The notes under the pieces were generated by a model that saw only the letters and a list, made by a program, of their open reading frames with translations, had not been told where the DNA came from and did not search any database. Positions 11,207-23,200 of a DNA stretch of 64,000 bases are shown here, piece by piece. The first letter of the stretch is position 1; the number at the start of each line of letters is the position of its first letter. Both the position numbers and the translations under genes were made by a program. This DNA comes from Diadema setosum (taxonomy: Eukaryota > Echinodermata > Echinoidea > Diadematoida > Diadematidae). The stretch covers positions 2,383,001 to 2,447,000 of the forward strand of contig CM067067.1 in NCBI GenBank assembly GCA_033980235.1, written 5' to 3'.

Positions 11207-14200
11207 GTAAGTTAACCACGAAAACTCCCATATCGATCAAATGTGACCATTTCACATGCTCAGATATTGGAAAATGCTGTAGATTTTACTGAAACACTCC
11301 AATTTGAACGATAGTCAGCTAGCATGATAACGTTGTTGTTGTAACAAGCTTCATTAATATTTCAACAAGTTCATTTACGACGCTAGCAATGAATGGGAAG
11401 CCGATCTCGCGCGCTGTTGTGCGAGCATATGCGAGGAACATTTCGCGCAAAAACGTGGGGAGGTCCGTGTTTCCTTCCCTCGCGTATCGCTCACACACCG
11501 TGTGCACACAGCGAAGCAACCGGGAGTTAGCTAACGTTAGAGTTGTTTTTGCCCTCGTGTACAGGGTTAACGTGAAAATCGCACCCACATCGATATCGCG
11601 CCCTTCCTTGATCGGCATTTTATCCATATGCCCCATGTTTATGAACAATAGAAAATGTCTGAAATTCAAACAGCTTCATATTGTTTGCCAAAAGTTTATG
11701 TAAATTGTAAGTATTGCTCTGGACCTCGGGCGATAATGCATAAACTTAGGCCTACTACTGACGTACTGTGCATTTGATATAAATTAATGATAATATTTTT
11801 ACTCAAACCTAAATGACATTCTATTTCATGTTTTCAACATGCAACAGCAGACATGGTAGAAGAGACTCATTTTTTTTTTTTTTTTAAAGGGGGGGGGGGG
11901 AATCGTATAGTTTTGGTTGAGACTTAATTTTAGGTTTTTATAATTTTTTGATGAGATAGTGAGAAACCTCATGAAATATGAAAGAGAATGTAATTCCAAG
12001 AGGGATTCAATGTTTATTTTATTTGATGAAAATTGGTTTTGAAATGGCCGAGATATCCAAAACAGAATGATCCTAATAAAGTGTGGGACCCACATTTTAT
12101 TACGATCGTTTTGTTTTATTTTGATTTTGGATGTTTCAGCTATTCCAATCCCGATTTTTATCAAAATAACTTTGAATTCCTCTTAAAGATAATAAAAAGT
12201 TTTGGTACCTCAAAAGTGTCCTTGAATTTCCTTGCCTTAGTTTGTGTTTCAGGTTAAAGTACCTTTCATATAACTAACACTGTGAGACTTACTCGCCCCA
12301 AAGTGCTCTCATGTCTTAGTAATCATGCAATTAACTGCGACCAGCAGCCCCATACGCATAGCAACCAGCAGTCCCATACGCATAGCGTAATCGGGCTTCG
12401 CATTGTAGCATTCAGGATCATGACAGATTTAGTATCGCAGGGTAAATGTCAACTTCAAATCCCATAAATTCTTCAATTTGAAGACTTTCCAGTTAGTAAC
12501 CAGCAATAGTAACCAGTGTATGTAGCTCTCCCAAGGTCCTCTCGACCGAGTCACATTCAGTCATCAATTCGAACAGAAAGGGACTATTGGCAGAACCAAA
12601 CGTTGTTCGAAGCCTGTTTTCAATACTTCAACTTAATTGGTAAGTCTTCAAATCGAAGAAATTTTTGGATTTTAAGTTGACATTTACCCGCGATACTAAA
12701 TCTGTCATGATCCTGAATGCTACAATGCGAAGCCCCATTACGCTCTGCGTATGGGGCTGCTGGTCGCAGTTAGCTATGCGTACAATGGGCTGCACGCTGC
12801 TGGTCGCAGTCGGTGGTTTCGTACAATATTTATCGACGCTGGTCAGCGTCGGCTCTGGTACGAAACCATTATTGCATGATTACTAAGACACGAGAGCACT
12901 TTGGGGCGAGTAATTCTCACAGACAACGTACTTTAACATGAAACACAAACCAAGACAAGGAAATTCAGGGAAGCTTTTGAGGTACCAAAACTTTTTATTA
13001 TCTTTAAAATGGTATGAGCACTCTGTACTATTTCATATTAACAATCATAAGTCAAGTGTTTTCTTGGTATCTCGCTAAAAAGTTAAAGCCCAATTTTCAT
13101 CTCCACCAATACTGTACCATCCCTGACTCTCCTGCGGCTCGCTGCTTACCCCAGTTTCGGCAGGAGATTCCTCGCTTCAAGTAACCTGAAGTGATAATGC
13201 AAAATTTCTCAATCTCGTGCCATAAAATAACTAATCTAGCTGCTTGAGCTAAAAATGATAAGAAATTTTAGTGCTCATGTTTGTGTGATCAGAGTGGCTA
13301 GTTCATGATCAGTTTGCTACTGCTAGCAGAGTTTAAGTCGACAAAGAATCTCCAGTTACTGTAAGAGTAGTTTAACTGCGACCAGCCAGAACACAAAGCA
13401 TTCAGGCTATACATTATAGGATATCAAATCAAGTACGGGGTGGTATCGCCCCTAAATTCCAACTTCAGTATGAAAAATTGCTTCAATTTGAATACGTACA
13501 GATGTATAGTCCAGTTGTTGACAAGACTTACCTGGGAACGTTTGGTTCCTCCAATACTCCCTTTAAAGGCTTTTCTGTCAAAATCGATGACTTTAAATGA
13601 TCCACAAGAGGAATGTGTGAGAATGTAAAGCATCACCCGTACAGTGTCCGGTATGAGAGGCTTCAGTCTGATGAGAGGGATTCCATGAAGCCAGATGCAG
13701 TCTTTGTGGGACATATTGTATCCCTGACGATAAATACAGACTTATCTTTTGGTCTGCAATAGACAAGGTTCCGTGACATCAAATGACGCTTTGGCTGAGG
13801 GGCAAAAGTAAATTTCATGCGTATTACGCGCATGGCTCAAGAGCGGTGTACGCTTAGCGTATGCCCACCTGCCTATCATGAGAGGTGGTTATGTAACTCT
13901 TATGCGCTTGTCCACTCGTATGGGGGTCCCCTTACGCAATTTTTGCCCCTCAGCATGACTTGGTGACGTCATTGGAACCTCGTCTATTGCCTAGGATGTG
14001 AGATGTCATGTAGCTGTAGTACTGTAAAAGTGGAAATTTTCATGGTGTTGAAATTTTTTGCACATTTCGTACATTCAGAAACTAGTGCGAAAATAAAAGC
14101 ACACAAATATTTTTGCTTGCCATTTGTTCCAGTAGTTGATTTCTTCATTTTGCGGAATTAAAAACATGCAGAACTGTGCTTGTACCTGGCTGAGTGCGAA

Positions 14201-17200
14201 AATATCCACTTTTTCAGTATAGTGCAACCTGTGTTTTACTTTCTATAGATCTGTAAATCATCTACATTGTAAACTGCTAGCCTAAGTGCTGTTCATGAAA
14301 AAGAACAGAAAAACAAAAGTCCAGCCTCTAGTCATCTCTGTGAATGATGTTCTTGTTTGTCTTATTTTTAGTTTGAAATGAAAAATTTAATGCAGCATAA
14401 TGTGACTTTCTGGTCTGTTCTTTTCTGCAGCGAAAAAGAAGGGAAAGATCAAGGGAACAAAGGTCAACCTGACCGAGTTCCTGTCCCAAGGCGATGATTC
14501 TCCAGCTCCGGGCACCAAAATGGTTTACTCCTCCAAGTCCTCGTGGGCTGATGAAGCACCAGACTTGGGAGATGACTGTAAGTATGGAGCCATCTGTAGT
14601 ATAGTGTCCTGCCTAGAATCTAATAATATTCTTGTCTGGTATATGGCATGCATGTCATTTTTTTTAGAGTGTTGTATCAAAATACATTTACCTACATGTA
14701 TGACCATCCTTGTTCTAATTGGGGGGAAGAAGTGTTAAACAATCTGATGTATTGTATTCTTGTTAGACATGAGAGATTTGTATTGAAGTGCTTGAAACTA
14801 TGCTGGAATATCAATAATTTCTGACAGTTTGTATTATTCTCCCTTCCTAATAAATGCTATTTTGTGCCTATATTTGTCTTGTTTGTATTTCTCTAAAGAT
14901 ATTTCACTTTGGATTAATGTCATGCAGATTTCTTTAACCCTAAAAGGGCCGGGGGGGACAGAATCCGCCCTCCCCCCCCCCCCCCCCCCCGACGTTTCGC
15001 GCTATAATTCTGTAACGCGAGAAGGCCTTGTCGCGAGGCTTCTTGATTTTATTTCTTTATTTGTTCAAGTCTCACGCAATTTTTGAGACCAAATTTGCAA
15101 CGTTCGCGCATACTTTTGCGAAGCCACGCCCATTTTTGTAACGGAATGTCGCCCCAAAACGGGCACAATTTTGTGATTTTGTGTACATTTCCTATGGAAA
15201 ACAGTGCTCTGTCATGAAAGTCATAAAAACCTTATCATTGATACAATTAATCACTTTCATTTATTAATTTTGTGCTAATTATGGTAGAAAAATGGTCAGT
15301 GACAATTTCCAATGAAAAAACAAAGAAAAAACAAAAGTTGAAAAACAAAAATACATAAGAAATTCTGAAAACAATAAAATGCATAAGAATTGAAATGAGT
15401 TTTGGAACTTTTTGTGATGTACAATGGTTGAATATGCTAAAACAGATAAACAGATCAAAAATTAGACTCTCAATGCTTTTAATTAGGCTAAAATATGATC
15501 TTGAGCTTAATTTGCATAATTAATTAATTAAAATTAGAACTTGATTGTTTCAAAAAATCTTATGACACAATCTTGTAGATTATGACGTGGGTATCACGCA
15601 TGCAAAATTTCATCGCGATCGCACCACCGATGGCCAAGATCTGGGGAGGGGCGGAATCCATCCCCCCCCCCCCCCCCCCCCATCTGAGCATAACCAAAAA
15701 AGCCCGACCCCTTTAGGGTTAAACATGTTTTGTTCTCTAGGTCCCATACCATCCAGCCATCCAGAGAGACCCTTCTTTTTGTACCCTCTTTCATTGACTC
15801 ATGCTATGTCAATACTTGTGATCTCTTTTGCTCTCAGTTGTCAATCCTTGGCCTGATTCCAGTGCTGAGGCCATTGCGCTGCCCACGGCTCCCAAGAGTG
15901 CCCAGGCCATCGACATTGACAGAAGCAAGCTGCCCGAGCACCCTCCATACACCATTTACCTGGGCAACCTGCCGTTTGACTGTTCTGCAGAAGAAATCAA
16001 GAAGTTTCTTACTGGGTCCAATTGCAACGTAAGGGTGCATGCCTTCCTTCATGGCTGCAGATTTTTGTGGGAAGAAGGAATTGGGAGTGGAAAAAGTCCT
16101 CTAAACGAGGAATTTTGAAAAAAAGAGATGTCTTGTAAATCCAATGGTGCTTCAGCAGTGTATAGCAGTGTTGAATTTACTAAGGAAGACACAAATATAA
16201 TCTCTGTGCTTCAGAGGTTGCAGTGTTAACAGCTCCCTTACAAGCAGAGGTGTTGGCTTTTGGCTTCATTTTATGCCCGATGCAAAGTTTCTCATAGTAG
16301 TTATCAATCAATGCATAAATTCCGAATCATAGATTCAGATATCCCTCCTGTCTACTGCAATGTGCAGTTAACTCGAGGCCATATTGCAGAACTGCTATTT
16401 CAGGTCAGAAATTAGCTGATTTATGTCTCCTGTTTTCCTTCTTTCTAATTTAAAGGGGATGGCTAGTAACTGATCAGTGGGAATGCTTTGGGATGATTGT
16501 TCCAGTTCTTTTGGGATTCATTTAAAGATAATATAAAGTTTTGGTACCTCAAAAGTTTCCCTGAATTTCCTTGTCTTAGTTTGTGTTTCAGGTTAACATG
16601 CCGTCAATCCCTCGTTTGAGGCGAGACCCCACTTCCATGAAGCTGATGGGGTGCTATACCTCGCTAAAGATTTTTCGTTTGGGAGTTGGGAGTCGAAGTA
16701 TTTGTCCATGGCAAATTAACTTTCTGCTCAGGCGTGACAAACCTGGAGGCCAAGCCAGGGTTTAATGACTACAGCAGCTGTCGTATTACATAAGAGCATG
16801 ATAAGGATATCTGCCTGTGGCAGACCATTCAAAGTGAACTCAATTTTCTCTATCCTTTCTAAAGTTTTCAATTTTATATTCTATTGAGAAATTCTATGGT
16901 CATCAATTTTACATTTCGAACGAAAAAAAAAATGACTTGTAAATAACGAAAATACAGGAATAAGAAGGAGAGCATTGCCAGTTTGCGGTGCTGACAATGT
17001 GTAATGCACACATACACACACGTACACACACACGCACCATGGAGCTACATCCACCCATGCCAAAACCAAAACAATCTCCTCCTCCCGCGGTGCCCCCCCC
17101 CCCCCCCTCCCCGAATACACTGAATACTATGGCCAGCGCATGCGCACAGATCACATGCGCACAAATTTCAAATCCATGAACGGATACGATGTTTGTGTGC

Positions 17201-20200
17201 GCATGCATTGGCCGTCAATTCAGTGTAGCTCTCCCAAGGTCCTCTCGACCTAGTCACATTCAGTCATCAATTCGAACAGAAAGGGACTATTGGCAAAACC
17301 AAATGTTGCCCGAAGCCTGTTTTCAATACTTCAACTTAACTGGAAAGTCTTCAATTTGAAGAAATTTTTGGATTTTAAGTTGATATTTACCCGCGATACT
17401 AAATCTGTCATGATGCTGAATGCTACAATGCGAAGCCCCATTTAGCTATGCGTATGGGGCTGCTGGTCGCAGTTAGCTATGCGTATGGGGCTGCTGGTCG
17501 CAGTTAGCTATGCGTGTGGGGCTGCTGGTCGCAGTTAGCTATGCGTATGGGGCTGCACGCTGCTGGTCGCAGTTATCATGCAATAATGGTTTCGTACAAT
17601 ACGTGTACTACCTCGCCGCCATACGGCGGCGGCTCTGGTACGAAACCATTATTGCATGATTACCAAGACATGAGAGAACTTTGGGGCGAGTAAGTCTCAC
17701 AGTGTTAGTTATATGAAAGGTACTTCAACCTGAAACACAAACTAAGTCAAGGAAATTCAGGGAAACTTTTGAGGTACCAAAACTTTATATTATCTTTAAG
17801 AGTACATTATATATCTATTGTTGTGTGAAAATTATTTGCTTCAGAACGGTCTCACATTCAAGTAATGAGCAGTTTAATGCCCCGTCACTGTACAGGCATG
17901 AGGCATGCTAGTCTGGAACCATTAAACTGCACATTACTTGAATATGAGACCATTCTGAAGCAAATAATTTTTACACAACAATAGATATGTAATTTACTCT
18001 TAAAGGTAGGGGATACCTTTTACAGAACTCCCAAAATGCAGCAAAACATTAAATATGAACCTCAGGGGACTTGTTTAGGCCACTGCTTAGAAATTTGAAA
18101 GTCAACAGTTATCTACAAGTTGAATAATGCACAAAACTCAACTACTCAGTAGTTCTGTGTGTCAGCCACACTTAAGCCTTTTTGTTGCAGTCTTCTGTAT
18201 TTTTTTTTATCTATGAACACAAATCTAAAAGTATAAGAGCTGATGTAATAACATATAGAGTGTGTGGCAAGAATGTATATAGAAATGTTTGTAAGTTTTG
18301 ATGAACTTTATTCACAAAATATACATGATGGACACACATGCAGTGCATGGGTCTGCAAAGGTAGCCTAGTAATGTACTGGAATTTACGGCGAGCCCCGAA
18401 AGGAATTCAATTCAAAATCTAACGGTCAATAAAAATGTACTAAATGTTACCTTCTACTTTCAGTACTTTATGGGAGTTTCTAAAATGATACTCTCTTCAA
18501 CATACCACTGTGTTTATACAACTCTTCATTTAAGGCATGCAAATGGGATTCCCTACCTTTAAATGAATCCCACAAGAATTGGAACACTTATTCCCCAGCA
18601 TTCCCGCTGATTCCCACCGATCAGTTACTAGCCATCCGAGTCAGTCTTTATTTCAAAAGTAATGCTCAAAGTCACTAGTGAACACAGTGAACTAAGAACT
18701 TGCTGGGGTTACTACCATTACTATGGAAGCCTCCTTCCTAAGTTGTGTTTCATTCTCTTTGTCTTAAAAACCTTTTCCTTGTTTTAATTATTTGAAATTT
18801 GGCATAACATGATATCCACATTAGACCTGAAATAGGAGAATTCTGATATGCTGCTCATTCCTGCAGAATGAATTAAGTTAAAATATGATGAATATGATAC
18901 CAATATGTTGCAATACTGATAAGCCCTGTGGTCATTTCACAATAGGTGAAAATCTTTTTGTGCATGAATTTAGAATATTTGCTCTTGTTTTCTGCCTGAT
19001 TTGTGTCATTATCCTCACAATTTTGCTCTTCGTGTTAACACTGCCTGCAGGTGAGTGATGTGAGACTGCCTCGAGATGGAGACCAGCGGATGAAAGGATT
19101 TGGCTACGCCGAGATCGATGACATCGAGTCTCTCTACAAAGCACTCTCTTTGAACCATGCTGTAAGTTTGACCCTCTCACATGTTGTAGCCTGTTTTGAA
19201 ATTCATCCGTAGTTTCAGTCACACTTCACTTTGGATCAGTGTTGCAATAGGTCAAAGGTCACTGAACTTAATTTTAAAGGCTCTCTGAAGCAAACATGCG
19301 AAGCCCACATTCATGATACTGTTCAAACATGTTTTTAAAAGGTTTTTTTTTTTTTAATATGCAAATAAATTTATATCATGCAAAGTGTTAGATGAAAACT
19401 CGCATAGCACTGTTAATACCAACTCGAAGCAGTCTTGATGCACAGTGTAGCAATGCCCATCTGTCTGCAAACTTTTCATCTCCTCACATTGATTCCTTTC
19501 TGGCTGCAACCATTAAGAGATTTTCTCTAGCATCCAGTGATTGGACAGTGTACAAGGATTTGAGATCTGTTGTGGTTAGCGTAGGCTCATATGATTGCTG
19601 AAACGGATCTTAATGATTGTTTGTATTTTGTGTTTTTGTATTGCAGCAACTGAAGTCGAGGAGGATACGTGTGGATCTTGCCAGTCAAGCCCAGACAGGT
19701 TTGTGGAAGCATTTTTTACCCTTCATCATTCCCTTGTGAATGCCATGTGATTTGTATTGTAGAACACAGAGATTATATTCATTCATTTAAGGAGTTAATC
19801 ATTTTGCTTATGGATGTATTGAAATTTGCTTAGTTCTATGCCTCTTAGTTTTTGTGATGACTTATGTCAAAATCTTGATGCATTTATTATTGTGGGTTTT
19901 AGGGGCAACTTCTCTCATTTCAATTATTTGCATGGTAGTCATGTGCATGATTGGTATATAAGTGTAATGCTTTTGTTCTACATGTATTTCTTCAGGCTAA
20001 AATGACATCTTGACCATTGTACACATTAATCAAACAGGAAACTGTTTGAATTTGCATTGCATGAGAACGTTCCCCCTTCAACATTGTCCATGCCACGTTC
20101 TTTATCCTTTGCAGATGGTAAAATGGACAAGTTTGATAAGACAGCTGGTGACTGGAGGCGTTCTGATGAATCCCGTAGTGAGTGGAATCAGGGTAAGAGG

Positions 20201-23200
20201 AACTTCTTTTCATTTTTATACCTATAAACCAAAGGATACCAGAGGTATTATCTTGTCAGGTTGTCCATCCATTTGGCCTGTCTGTCTTCCTCCAAGGAAC
20301 ATCCCAGTGGTAATAAAATTTGGCAGGAAAGGTAGAAATAACACAACGCTGCACACTTGCACTGGTCCGACGGTCTGGAACTAGTAAAAATCATGATCAG
20401 ACCACTAACTTTTTCAGGAATGGATCAGTAGAAAATGAAAAACTGGGTAGTCTCTGGTCTTACAGGTAGGTCGGACCATTAGAAAAAATGGGTCAGTAAT
20501 TTTTGTCTTTATTCCACATAATTGAAACATGTGAAATTTATCTTACCTTACAGGTGGTTACAACAATGCCAGCAGATACAGCAGTGATAGCGACAGAAAT
20601 GACAGATGGCGTGACCGAGGGGGCCAGGACAGCCGAGATTCCTATGGAGGTGGACGGGATAGGGGCGGCTATGGCAGTAGAGACCGAGGTGGATTTGACC
20701 GAGACCGCGGAGGATTTGATAGGGATCGTGGTTATGACCGAGACCGCGGATTTGATCGCGATCGGGGCTACGACCGTGGCTACGATCGTGGTTCTGACCG
20801 TGGATTTGATCGTGGATATGACCGTGGATACGATCGTGGATACAATCGTGACCGTGGTTACGATGATGACAGAGGATACAGCAGAGGAGGTGGAGGAGGA
20901 GGGGGCTATGACAGGAACTATGATCGTGGTGGTAGTGGTGGCGGCTATGAAGGCAACTATGAGAAAGGAGGCGGCTCGGACAGTCGCGGCTTTGGCCGGG
21001 AGTGGGATCGTGACCAAGGATCAGCAGACTATGGGGGATATTCGGGTGCTCCTGATCGCGGCCAAGACTATGGCTATGACAAGGGAGGAGACAGGGGAGG
21101 TTACTCCCGCAGGGGAGGGGATAGGGGTTATGACCGAAGGAATGACCGAGGGTCAGACTATGACAGAGGATACAGCAACAGCCGAGGAGGTTACGACAGA
21201 GATGATGGGCAAGGTATGTTAGAAAATCCTACAAATTGCACTAAATGGAAGCTTTGAATGATACAATTGTTAGATACCACGTCACCTAGTAGCACCATGA
21301 AGGGGAATATGTTCAGACTGTATGGAACCTTATGATATCATCAAACTCAAAGGCCGGAATTCACAAAGGTGGTACAATTGAAACCCTGGTTTAAACCATG
21401 GACAATTTGTATGGAATGCCAAGTGTTGCATGGCCTATTTCATCATGAAATCAGTCATTTTGTTATTTCGTCAATGAAATGGCTGATTTCGTAACGAAAT
21501 AGGCCATGCGACATTTGGCGCTCCATACAAATTGTCCGTTTAAACCATGGTTTCAATTGTACAACCTTCATGAATTCGGACCCATGTGACGATTGATAAC
21601 TTGTAAAAATAAAAAATAAAAAAAAACGTGTCTGAAGATGGTAGTTATCCTTATAAAGTGGATACAATTTAACTTGTGATACTTGTGAAAAATGAGCTGG
21701 CACATACTTGTGTGCAAAAATATTATGAATGGGAGTGATGAGAAACATGTAATTGTATTTCCTTTCAGCTAGTATAAATGTTACAAGTTGTGAAGAAAAT
21801 TACATATAAATGTTAGATCACATTTGTGGAAGATGCATGCATAATGATTTAGTCTGATGCCAGTCACATATTCCATGATAATGCCAAACCCTAATTTTCT
21901 ACCACCAGATGGTTGGAGGAGAAACGATGATAGTGGACCTCCAAGGAGAGGTAGAGATGAAGAGGACTATGGACCGCCAAGAGATAGAGGTGAGTCTTTG
22001 CTGACTGGTGTGCATTCTCTGTCTTTGCCTCATTACAATCTTATCTCACACTTGCAGACTTGGATAAAACAGAGATTTAGAAACGTAAAAAGACCCAGAA
22101 GTAGGGAAGCCATTATTTCGGAGATGAATGGAGGTGAAGGTGTACTATAAAACATATATTCACGGCAAGAATTTTTCGCGAATTGGAGCCGACGGCCTTT
22201 TTTGCGACATGAAATTTTTGCGAACTGCCACTGGCATTCAGTGCATATAGTGTAGACAAGAACTTTCGCGTGCTTTTTAATTTCACGAATCTTGGCGCTC
22301 GCGAAATTCCCGAAATTAAAATACACGCGAACATTCCTCGTTTTGCAGTGTGTTGCAGAGTCAAGGTTTTTATGTCTCCACCATAAAGTGTCGCCGGAGG
22401 CGTTTATGTTTTTGTTTAGGTTTATGTTTTTGGTTTGTCTGTCCGTCAGTCCACCTGTCCATTATCAATTTTGTGGACAGCATAATTTAAGAACCGATTG
22501 ATTTATCCAAATGAAACTTGGCATATGTGTGTATGAGTGCTCAAAGTTATGCCTGTCATTTTTTTTGGGGGGGGGGGGGGTGGTCGTGCACTCTCAAGTT
22601 TGGAGTTCAAAGGTCAAGGTCAAATTTTTGAAATTTCACAATTTTCCCTATATCTCTGCAATGCCTGAAGGTATTTTCATGAAGCTTAGTGTATTCATAT
22701 ACTACCATGCCAACATTCTTCAGGCAAAATTTTGCACCATGGGGTCAAAGTTCAAAGGTCAAAGTTCAAATGGAAATGCTCAAAATTCTTGAATACTTGC
22801 TCTTTGAAACAATTTAGCCATCCAAATGAAATCTGGTTCAAAGAATGTATGATTATTAAACAAGTTTGGGGTTGTGCTGTCAAACTTTCAAACGTATTTA
22901 AATTTTCACCAATCACTTGAAACTCATTTACCATTGTCCAGATGTATAAAAGACCTATGGGAGAATAAGGCAATATGGTGGAGACGTACTCAGTTGCCAT
23001 AGCAACATTTTTAGTTTACGTTGGAATTGGCAGTGACTTACCTCGTGGACATATTTGAGAGCATGATACATAAATAAAGAAATGTTCTTAGTAGAGCTAC
23101 TTGAATCCAGATGAGAGTCAATGAATTTAAGCCATCCTTTGATAAGTTCATAGTTCATATTGATTTCTAATTGCTGCTGAAGTACTTACTATCTATGCTG

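Larger units (their letters stand above)
16450..18637. mobile_element. Palindromic TTAA MITE carrying three serial insertions (EIF4B intron 3)
   Basis: The outer arms 16450-16525 and 18559-18637 are complementary (GGATGGCTAGTAACTGATCA inward to GGGATTCATTTAAA). Rejoined they form a palindrome of about 150 bp with TTTAAA at its centre. Elements 16522-17799, 17796-18003 and 18000-18562 occupy that TTAA. Confidence 0.65.

Noticed and set aside
11319..11703. Overlapping plus- and minus-strand open frames in EIF4B intron 1
   Set aside because: Both strands are open by chance over the same bases, with no recognised domain or splice context.
20538..21017. 159-residue minus-strand open frame rich in Val/Ile/Ser/Thr
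   Set aside because: Antisense shadow of the same EIF4B exon; low complexity with no family resemblance.
20503..21222. 239-residue plus-strand open frame rich in Thr/Asp/Val/Met
   Set aside because: It is out of frame with the EIF4B exon 7 product; it stays open only because of the GAY-CGN-GGN repeat. The splice sites and phases support the DRYG frame.
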